Source of the DNA: Streptomyces sp. NBC_00335 | Lineage (GTDB): Bacteria; Actinomycetota; Actinomycetes; Streptomycetales; Streptomycetaceae | Direction of reading: 5' to 3' | Assembly (NCBI RefSeq): GCF_036127095.1 | Contig: NZ_CP108006.1 | Location: forward strand, 5,323,501 to 5,387,500 | DNA: 64,000 nt | Shown: positions 57,940 to 64,000 of the stretch, in pieces | How positions within the stretch are numbered: position 1 is the stretch's first letter | Layout of the letters: each line of letters opens with the position of its first letter | Notes under the pieces: generated by a model | What the model was told of the DNA's origin: nothing | The model's input: only the letters and a program-made list of their open reading frames with translations | Database searches by the model: none | Position numbers and translations under genes: made by a program

Positions 57940-58710
57940 ATGAGCACCGACCAGCCGCCGCCGGGCCAGCCGCCCGAGGACGACCCGTTCCTCAAGAAGC
58001 CCCAGGAACCGACGCCTCCGCCGTCGGGTGGTTCGCCGTACGGCTCACCGCCCGCCGGCGCCGGCGGAGGCTTCCCGCCGCCCCCGCCCGGAGGCGGAGG
58101 GGGCTATCCTCCGCCGCCCCCGCCCGGGGGAGGGGGCTATCCGCCCCCTCCGCCCCCGTACGGAGGCCCCGGCGGCGGTGACCCGTACGGCGGGGGTGGC
58201 GGCTACGGCATGCCCGACCCGCTCGCCGGGATGCCGCCGCTCGCCGACTTCGGCAAGCGGCTCGTCGCCCGCGTCATCGACCTGCTGATCATCGCCGTGC
58301 CGCTGTTCGTCATCCAGCTGTTCGCCGGTGACCGCAACCGCTACACGGTCGACACGAACCAGGGCGAGGACGTCACCGAGGTCATCACCAAGTCCTACAG
58401 CGGCAGCGGTCTGGTCATGACGCTGATCTCGATCGTCGCGTACGTGGGCTACGACTGGTGGTTCGTCAAGAAGAACGGCCAGACCCTGGGCAAGAAGTGG
58501 ATGGGCCTGCGCGTCGCGATGCTCAACGACGGCAGCGTCCCGCAGTCCAACGCCGCCCTCAGCCGGTCGGCCGTGCTCTGGCTGCCGACGCTGATCTGCT
58601 GCTTCTGCCTGTGGCCGATCGCGCTCGTCATCTCGATGCTCGTCGACAAGCCCTACAAGCAGGGTCTGCACGACAAGGTGGCCAAGACCGTGGTGGTCCA
58701 GGCCTCCTAG
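57940..58710 (+). CDS. RDD-family membrane protein with Pro/Gly-rich N-terminus
   Basis: The first 95 residues are Pro/Gly-rich (FPPPPPGGGGGY-type repeats), then the RDD domain begins with DFGKRLVARVIDLLIIAVPLFVIQLF, followed by a second helix, the motif KNGQTLGKKWMGLRV and a third helix (TLICCFCLWPIALVISMLV). It ends KQGLHDKVAKTVVV, typical for the family. The 256-residue length is normal. It is probably co-transcribed with the preceding RDD gene, and a terminator follows. Confidence 0.9.
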   Translation: MSTDQPPPGQPPEDDPFLKKPQEPTPPPSGGSPYGSPPAGAGGGFPPPPPGGGGGYPPPPPPGGGGYPPPPPPYGGPGGGDPYGGGGGYGMPDPLAGMPPLADFGKRLVARVIDLLIIAVPLFVIQLFAGDRNRYTVDTNQGEDVTEVITKSYSGSGLVMTLISIVAYVGYDWWFVKKNGQTLGKKWMGLRVAMLNDGSVPQSNAALSRSAVLWLPTLICCFCLWPIALVISMLVDKPYKQGLHDKVAKTVVVQAS

Positions 58711-58739
58711 AGGGCCACCCAGAGGTACGCAGTCCGAGT

Positions 58740-58776
58740 GCGCGGGCGGTCTCCCCACGGGGGAGGCCGCCCGCGC
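58740..58776. terminator. Terminator hairpin after the RDD genes
   Basis: GCGCGGGCGG-T-CTCCCC pairs with GGGGAG-G-CCGCCCGCGC around a very short loop, 30 nt after the second RDD stop and before the convergent gene. Confidence 0.7.
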
Positions 58777-58806
58777 CGCGCTGTGCGCCGTGTCGGCGGG
58801 GTCGGG

Positions 58807-59109
58807 TCAGTGGTGCACCGGATGCTCGACGGGCGCGGGGGCCGGGGCGGAGGCCGCCACGTCCCGCGGCACGGTGTCGGGAGCCGCCGGGTACGCGGCG
58901 GCGGTCCTCGTACGGGTCGCCGCGTGCCGTCCGCGCCGGCGCGGGAGCGGCACGGTGAGGGCGACGAGGAGCCCGAGGGCGAGGGCGGCGGCGGAGATGA
59001 CCGCGACGCCGAGTCCCGTACTCGTCTGCGAGAGCAGCAGCATGGCGATCGTCGACACGATGACGGTGGCGGACCCGTAGGCGAGCTGTGCGGCAGTCGG
59101 ACGCGGCAT
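58807..59109 (-). CDS. Small membrane protein, two helices (100 aa)
   Basis: Two adjacent hydrophobic segments (ATVIVSTIAMLLLSQ and VAVISAAALALGLLVALTVPL) form a membrane hairpin, followed by a basic stretch (RRRGRHAATRTRT) and an Ala/Pro tail ending in His residues. No function is known to me. Codon usage is typical. It is convergent with the RDD genes and divergent from the metalloprotease gene. Confidence 0.75.
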   Translation of the reverse strand: MPRPTAAQLAYGSATVIVSTIAMLLLSQTSTGLGVAVISAAALALGLLVALTVPLPRRRGRHAATRTRTAAAYPAAPDTVPRDVAASAPAPAPVEHPVHH

Positions 59110-59537
59110 GGCGATATCCGTCCTCGAAGCGGGAGGGGGAGTCGGCTCGGACCAGGTCTGGCGCCGAGTGACTCTACGACGGTGGATGCCCGAGCGGAAC
59201 TGTCGGTAAGCGCGACCTCACCCATGCGACGGGAAGCAGCGGAGCACGGGGGGCGCACGGGGAGCACCCGAGGGGTCCGGGGGCAGGGAGGGGCGGAGGG
59301 GACGGGTGCGGTCCGAGCCGGGCCAGAAGTACCGTTCGTCCCCTATGGCCGCGGAACGTCCGAATAGCGGAACTCGGTGACCGCATAGTGCAGTTGTAAG
59401 GAACAAGTCAAGGTCTGTCTTTTCTTGCGACTCTCCGGTCAAATGTCGTCACTTGAGACGCGCGCCGCACGGAACCCCCCACTCCTACGGAGAAGTTCCG
59501 CACCACCTTCGCGGCCGCGGGAGGGGAACGACATCAA
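59110..59537. other. 428-nt intergenic region upstream of the M6 protease gene
   Basis: It should hold the promoters for both flanking divergent genes. From 59360 to 59450 it is clearly poorer in G/C (TTGTAAGG, TTTTCTTG), but I find no convincing -35/-10 pair and no gene or RNA signature. Confidence 0.4.
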
Positions 59538-61943
59538 GTGACCAGCAACTCGGCCAGAAGACGAGCGCTGCGCGCCGCCGCAATCGGCGTGACCCTGGCA
59601 GCGACGGCGGCCACCGGCGCCGCCTTCACGATGGCCCAGGCAGACCCGGGTGCGAAGGTGTCTGCCGCCGAACGCCAGGACCCGACCGCTCCCTCGAAGG
59701 AGCAGGTCGACCACGACCTGAAGGGCCCGTTCAGCGAGCAGCAGGAGCAGGCCAGGAAGGCTGCCCTGGAGCAGGTACTGAGCGGCAAGAAGAGCGTCGA
59801 GCAGCGGGGCGCCTCCAAGGTCGTCAAGCTCGACGACAAGAAGTACGTCGAGCTCGGCCGCGAGAAGACCGACAAGATCTTCACGATCCTCGTCGACTTC
59901 GGCGACCAGGTGGACAGCACCACCATGTTCGACCCGGACGGCCCCGGTCCCAAGCCGGCCGTGCCCAAGTACGGCGGCAACCCGGGCCCGATGCACAACC
60001 AGATCGCCCAGCCCGACCGTGCGACGAACAACAGCACGGCCTGGCGCAAGGACTTCAACCGCGCGTACTTCCAGGACCTGTACTTCGGTACCGGCACCGG
60101 CAAGAACTCGCTGAAGACCTACTACGAGAAGACCTCCTCGGGCCGTTACTCGGTCGAGGGCGAGGTCGCCGACTGGGTCAAGGTCCCGTACAACGAGGCC
60201 CGTTACGGCTCGAACTACTGCGGCTCCAGCAACTGCTCCAACGTCTGGGACACCGTCAAGGACGGCGTGACCGCCTGGGCCGAGGGCCAGAAGAAGGCCG
60301 GCAAGACCGACGCCCAGATCAAGGCGCAGCTCGCCCAGTACGACCTCTGGGACCGCTACGACTTCGACGGCGACGGCAACTTCAACGAGGCCGACGGCTA
60401 CATCGACCACTTCCAGATCGTCCACGCGGGCGAGGACGAGTCGGCCGGCGGCGGCGTGCAGGGCACCAACGCCCTGTGGGCGCACCGCTGGTACGCCTAC
60501 GGCACCGAGGCCGGCAAGAACGGCCCGGCCAACAACAAGGCCGGCGGCACCCAGATCGGCAACACCGGCATCTGGGTCGGCGACTACACGATGCAGCCCG
60601 AGAACGGCGGCCTCGGCGTCTTCGCGCACGAGTACGGCCACGACCTGGGCCTGCCCGACCTCTACGACACCTCCGGTGGCGGCGAGAACTCGGTCGGCTT
60701 CTGGTCCCTGATGTCGGCCGGCTCCTGGCTCGGCACCGGCAAGGACTCCATAGGCGACCTCCCGGGCGACATGACCGCCTGGGACAAGTTCCAGCTGGGC
60801 TGGCTGAACTACGACGTGGCCAAGGCCGCGACGAAGTCCACCCACAAGCTGGGCGTCTCCGCCTACAACACCAAGGACAAGCAGGCGCTCCTCGTCGAGC
60901 TGCCGAAGAAGAAGGTCACCACCGAGATCGTCGCTCCCGCCGAGGGTTCCTCGCAGTGGTGGAGCAACATGGGTGACGACCTCAAGAACACCCTCACCCG
61001 CTCGGTCGACCTGACCGGCAAGTCCTCCGCGGCCCTGTCCCTCAAGGGCTGGTGGGACATCGAGGCGGAGTACGACTTCCTGTACACCGAGGTTTCCACC
61101 GACGGTGGCGCCACCTGGACCGCGCTCGCCGGCACCGCCGACGGCGTGGACATCCCGGTCGACGCCTCCAACAGCCCGTCGCTCACCGGCGTCTCGGGCA
61201 GCTGGAAGAACCTGAACTACTCGCTGAACGCCTACGCGGGCAAGAAGGTCGACCTCCGCTTCCGCTACCAGACGGACGGCGGCGCGGGCGGCAAGGGCTT
61301 CACGGGCGACGCGCTCAGCATCACGGCGGACGGCGCCACGCTGTTCACCGACGGTGCCGAGAACGGCGACAACGGCTGGACCGGCAAGGGCTTCTCCCGC
61401 GTCGGCGCCGGCTTCACCCAGGAGTACGCCCAGTACTACCTGGCCGAGAACCGCCGCTACGTCTCGTTCGACAAGACCCTCAAGGTCGGTCCGTACAACT
61501 TCGGCTTCGCCAACAGCAAGCCGAACTGGGTCGAGCACTACGCCTACCAGGACGGCCTCCTGATCTGGCAGTGGGACACCTCCCAGAAGGACAACAACAC
61601 CAGCCAGCACCCCGGCTCCGGTCTGATCCTTCCGATCGACGCCAACGCCAAGCCGATGAAGTGGTCGGACGGCACCCTGCTGCGCAACAAGATCCAGCCG
61701 TACGACGCCGCCTTCAGCGCGTACAAGACGGATGCGATCACCCTGCACAAGAACGGTCAGGAGCTCTTCCTGAAGCCGAAGGCCGCGCAGCTGGTCTTCG
61801 ACGACCACAAGGGCAAGTACTACTACGACGAGAACCCGACCGGCTCGGTGAAGGTCACTGACACCAACACCAAGATCAAGATCGTGAAGGAGACCTACGA
61901 CGGTCTCGTCATGACGGTCGAGGTCGGCCCCTCCGTTAAGTAA
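59538..61943 (+). CDS. Secreted M6 metalloprotease (immune inhibitor A family)
   Basis: The 801-residue exported protease has a signal peptide (RRRALRAAAIGVTLAATAATGAAF...AQA), a charged propeptide, and the zinc-binding motif HEYGHDLGLPDLYD with His364, Glu365 and His368. Downstream are carbohydrate-binding-like beta domains (WDIEAEYDFLYTEVSTDGGATW; LRFRYQTDGG), as in Bacillus InhA. The protein probably degrades extracellular proteins during nutrient scavenging or development. The GTG at 59538 gives the signal peptide; a purine-rich GGGAGGGGAACG stands upstream. A strong terminator follows. Confidence 0.94.
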   Translation: MTSNSARRRALRAAAIGVTLAATAATGAAFTMAQADPGAKVSAAERQDPTAPSKEQVDHDLKGPFSEQQEQARKAALEQVLSGKKSVEQRGASKVVKLDDKKYVELGREKTDKIFTILVDFGDQVDSTTMFDPDGPGPKPAVPKYGGNPGPMHNQIAQPDRATNNSTAWRKDFNRAYFQDLYFGTGTGKNSLKTYYEKTSSGRYSVEGEVADWVKVPYNEARYGSNYCGSSNCSNVWDTVKDGVTAWAEGQKKAGKTDAQIKAQLAQYDLWDRYDFDGDGNFNEADGYIDHFQIVHAGEDESAGGGVQGTNALWAHRWYAYGTEAGKNGPANNKAGGTQIGNTGIWVGDYTMQPENGGLGVFAHEYGHDLGLPDLYDTSGGGENSVGFWSLMSAGSWLGTGKDSIGDLPGDMTAWDKFQLGWLNYDVAKAATKSTHKLGVSAYNTKDKQALLVELPKKKVTTEIVAPAEGSSQWWSNMGDDLKNTLTRSVDLTGKSSAALSLKGWWDIEAEYDFLYTEVSTDGGATWTALAGTADGVDIPVDASNSPSLTGVSGSWKNLNYSLNAYAGKKVDLRFRYQTDGGAGGKGFTGDALSITADGATLFTDGAENGDNGWTGKGFSRVGAGFTQEYAQYYLAENRRYVSFDKTLKVGPYNFGFANSKPNWVEHYAYQDGLLIWQWDTSQKDNNTSQHPGSGLILPIDANAKPMKWSDGTLLRNKIQPYDAAFSAYKTDAITLHKNGQELFLKPKAAQLVFDDHKGKYYYDENPTGSVKVTDTNTKIKIVKETYDGLVMTVEVGPSVK

Positions 61944-61969
61944 TTCAGTAAAACCGCAGGTCAAAGCAT

Positions 61970-62005
61970 GATCGGCCGTCGCCCTCTAGCGGGCGGCGGC
62001 CGATC
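61970..62005 (+). terminator. Terminator after the M6 protease gene
   Basis: GATCGGCCG-T-CGCCC pairs with GGGCG-G-CGGCCGATC around a 6-nt loop, 26 nt after the stop. Confidence 0.75.
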
Positions 62006-62054
62006 GCGTTTAGATGCGTGGGCTGAGTTTCTTATTGACGGGGGAGATGAAGAC

Positions 62055-62390
62055 ATGCCCGGTGGAGGTTTCGTCCGATTGCCAGGCGGCAGCGTGGTCG
62101 TCGCGCTCACGCTGCCCAGACCGTCCGTGGAAGGTGCCGTCAAGGGCGGCATCGAAGGCGGCACCGACGGTGGAAACGTCCGCGTGCTGGTGCACGCGGT
62201 GAACCGGGCCCGCGCCCTGACCAGGCTGCGGAACCTCGGACTGCGCGCCGTCTACCTGCGCGGCAACGCCCAGCCGCCCACCCCGGACGAGATCACGGCC
62301 GTCCTGCACCACCCCGACGGCCTGCTCTGGCGCTGCGCGCCGGACCGGGCGGCGGAGCTGTGGCACCCGATCAGGGCCCTGCTGGGGTGA
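62055..62390 (+). CDS. Conserved hypothetical protein (111 aa)
   Basis: A small soluble alpha/beta protein without a recognised family. It begins with a beta-rich part (GGGFVRLPGGSVVVALTLPRP) and continues with VRVLVHAVNRARALTRLRNLGLRAVYLRG and a C-terminal HHPDGLLWRCAPDRAAELWHPI. GGGGGAGATGA precedes the ATG at 62055. The S. coelicolor gene order, as I recall, has a short hypothetical gene here between the protease and pncA. It is convergent with pncA. Confidence 0.75.
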   Translation: MPGGGFVRLPGGSVVVALTLPRPSVEGAVKGGIEGGTDGGNVRVLVHAVNRARALTRLRNLGLRAVYLRGNAQPPTPDEITAVLHHPDGLLWRCAPDRAAELWHPIRALLG

Positions 62391-62471
62391 GCGGGCGGGG
62401 CTGAGAGAGGGCTGAGCGAGGGCTGAGCCGCGGGCTGAGCGGCCCCGGAGGCGCCCCGCGGGTGCCCGGTG

Positions 62472-63071
62472 TCAGCCGGCCACCACCGGGGTCCCGCTCA
62501 GCTCCACACCGGCTTCCCGCAGCTCGGCCAGCGCGCGGGTCGTGGTGTGCGGGGCCACCCCGGCCGTCAGGTCCAGCAGGACGTGCGTACGGAACCCCGC
62601 GCGGGCCGCGTCCAGGGCGGTGGCCTTGACGCAGTGGTCGGTGGCGATGCCGACCACGTCGACCTCGGTGACGTGCCGGTCGCGCAGCCACTCCGTGAGC
62701 CCGCGGCCGTTCTCGTCCGCGCCCTCGAAGCCGCTGTACGCCGCTTCGTACGCGCCCTTGTCGAAGACGGCGGCCACGGCCCCCGAGGCGACGGCGGGCG
62801 CGAAGTTCGGGTGGAAGCCCACGCCCTCGGTCCCGGCGACGCAGTGCACCGGCCAGGAGGTCTCGTAGTCCGGCTGGGCCGGGGGGTGCGCGAAGTGGGA
62901 CCCGGGGTCGATGTGGTGGTCGCGGGTGGCGACGACGTGCCGGTAGCCGGCGGTGGCCTGCCCGATGAGCTCGGTGATGGCGGCCGCGATGTCGGCTCCG
63001 CCGGTGACCGCGAGGCTGCCGCCCTCGCAGAAGTCGTTCTGTACGTCGACGACGATCAGTGCGCGGTGCAT
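62472..63071 (-). CDS. pncA: Nicotinamidase (isochorismatase family)
   Basis: PncA hydrolyses nicotinamide to nicotinic acid in NAD salvage. The 199 residues have the catalytic triad as D9 (VDVQNDFCEGG), K105 (FDKGAYEA) and C147 (GIATDHCVKAT), and a metal site in ATRDHHIDPGSHF. Pyrazinamide would be activated by the same chemistry. The ATG at 63071 begins the conserved MHRALIVVDVQNDF; the frame upstream lies within repeat DNA. pncB, the next enzyme, lies upstream on the same strand. Confidence 0.95.
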   Translation of the reverse strand: MHRALIVVDVQNDFCEGGSLAVTGGADIAAAITELIGQATAGYRHVVATRDHHIDPGSHFAHPPAQPDYETSWPVHCVAGTEGVGFHPNFAPAVASGAVAAVFDKGAYEAAYSGFEGADENGRGLTEWLRDRHVTEVDVVGIATDHCVKATALDAARAGFRTHVLLDLTAGVAPHTTTRALAELREAGVELSGTPVVAG

Positions 63072-63111
63072 GTCCGGTGCCCTTCGGCTTGGTGTGTGGT
63101 GGCGGGTGCTG

Positions 63112-63262
63112 GGCGGGAGACCCTGCGGGGGCTCTTCCCCCACCCCGCCCCTTCCCGAAACTGGGGGCTCCGCCCCCAGCCCCCCTCTGCGGGCGCCGAC
63201 GCGCCCGCGCGTCCGGGCTGACGCCGGCCGAATCCAGCCCCACCGGCGTGTGAGGCGCGGGG
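63112..63262. repeat. Dispersed G/C-rich palindromic repeat, copy 4
   Basis: Between pncB and pncA. It has CCCACCCCGCCCCTTCCCGA and GGGGGCTCCGCCCCCAG, the reverse complement of the copy-3 block, then the arm AATCCAGCCCCACCGGCGTG (63230-63249). It separates two genes that would otherwise be one operon, and may reduce read-through. Confidence 0.65.
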
Positions 63263-63263
63263 T

Positions 63264-64000
63264 CTACACGTACTCGGTCGGGATCACGGCCTCGCCGCGC
63301 GACAGCTGCGTGGCGGAGAGCGGCAGGCCCGTCAGGGCCTCGCGGTGGCGGTCGCGGGCCGCCTCCAGGGACTCCCGGGCCACGACCTCGCCGCCCTTGA
63401 CCAGCTCCACCAGGAGCTGCTTGTCCGCCAAGGCGGCCGGCACCGGCCCGGTCCCGAGGACCTCCGCCTCCGCGACCCCCTCGGAGTCGACCCGGCGGGC
63501 AGCCCACTTGCGCCCCCCGACGGAGGTCTTGCCGCCGGAGGACTTCTTCGCGACCGACACCAGCGGCGCCTTCGGATCGGCCGAGGCCGCCCGCGCCACC
63601 AGCTTGTAGACCATCGAGCACGTCGGGTGCCCGCTGCCCGTCACCAGCTGGGTGCCGACCCCGTACGCGTCCACCGGCGCGGCCGCCAGCGAGGCGATCG
63701 CGTACTCGTCGAGGTCCGAGGTCACCACGATCTTCGTCGCGGTCGCCCCCAGCTCGTCCAGCTGCTGCCGCACCCGGTGCGCGACCAGCAGCAGGTCCCC
63801 GGAGTCGATGCGGACGGCGCCCAGGTCCGTCCCGGCGACCTCCACGGCCGTCCGGACCGCCTCCGCCACGTCGTAGGTGTCGACCAGCAGCGTGGTGCCG
63901 CGGCCCAGCGAGGCGACCTGCGCGGTGAAGGCGTCCCGCTCGCTGTCGTGCAGCAGGGTGAAGGCGTGCGCGCTCGTGCCGACCGTCGGGATCCCGTACC
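63264..64000 (-). CDS. pncB: Nicotinate phosphoribosyltransferase (5' part outside window)
   Basis: PncB joins nicotinic acid to PRPP giving nicotinate mononucleotide, the step after PncA. The visible 245 C-terminal residues read GIPTVGTSAHAFTLLHDSE at the window edge, then LLVDTYDVAEAVRTA, VRIDSGDLLLVAHRVRQQLDELG, IVVTSDLDEYAIASLAAAPVDAYGVGTQLVTGSG and a typical C-terminus. The frame is open to position 64000, so the start lies beyond the right edge. Confidence 0.93.
   Translation of the reverse strand, partial: YGIPTVGTSAHAFTLLHDSERDAFTAQVASLGRGTTLLVDTYDVAEAVRTAVEVAGTDLGAVRIDSGDLLLVAHRVRQQLDELGATATKIVVTSDLDEYAIASLAAAPVDAYGVGTQLVTGSGHPTCSMVYKLVARAASADPKAPLVSVAKKSSGGKTSVGGRKWAARRVDSEGVAEAEVLGTGPVPAALADKQLLVELVKGGEVVARESLEAARDRHREALTGLPLSATQLSRGEAVIPTEYV

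Overview
The window is a high-GC actinobacterial chromosome segment, almost certainly Streptomyces. The signs are strong G/C bias at third codon positions, frequent GTG/TTG starts, many genes with a TAnnnT hexamer 6-7 nt before the start codon, an SsgA-like protein (SsgG), RDD/DUF2510 proteins, a DUF3039 protein and a HemD-type nitrogen regulator. From memory, the gene order follows Streptomyces coelicolor from about SCO2974 (pkaA) to SCO2917 (pncB), with extra genes at 30.6-37.4 kb and 40.1-40.7 kb. I could not run a comparison, so the orthology is recalled, not computed.

Layout. 0-9 kb: the tail of a probable kinase gene, pkaB, an isopenicillin-N-synthase-like oxygenase preceded by a short Cys-containing leader peptide, prfB, ftsE-ftsX, an S41 protease, smpB and tmRNA. 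SmpB and tmRNA together form the trans-translation ribosome-rescue pair. 9-14 kb: a divergent MFS/LysR pair, then narK and nnaR with GlnR-like sites (nitrate/nitrite assimilation). 14-25 kb: GNAT, CGNR zinc-finger protein, HelD, a probable small RNA, NAD-malic enzyme, HU, MurA, YqgE/AlgH protein, DUF3039 protein and a GH20 hexosaminidase. 25-30.5 kb: a three-gene xanthine-dehydrogenase-like operon whose Fe-S subunit has a very long disordered extension and whose molybdenum subunit lacks the usual catalytic glutamate.

30.6-37.4 kb: six co-directional genes resembling an orphan type VII (ESX-like) secretion module: small helical proteins, a WXG/PPE-like protein with a Gly/Pro tail, a mycosin protease, a 783-residue protein and a lipoprotein. 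Two of the genes switch sharply in third-codon-position composition partway along, suggesting recombination. A tRNA-Cys flanks the module. 37.5-46.8 kb: a small membrane protein, MFS transporter, tandem-repeat field, Doc-type toxin-antitoxin pair, SF2 helicase, IclR regulator, Lon-like protease, and an MFS/ArsR unit with a clear operator. 46.8-52.4 kb: a glycine-betaine ABC operon, an Lrp-type regulator and divergent hpd (tyrosine catabolism). 52.6-64 kb: TPR protein, GlcD-like FAD oxidase, SsgG, two RDD proteins, a secreted M6 metalloprotease, and the NAD-salvage genes pncA and pncB (pncB runs off the right edge).

Four intergenic regions carry members of one G/C-rich palindromic repeat family. 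No CRISPR array, rRNA gene, insertion sequence, phage integrase or origin was seen.
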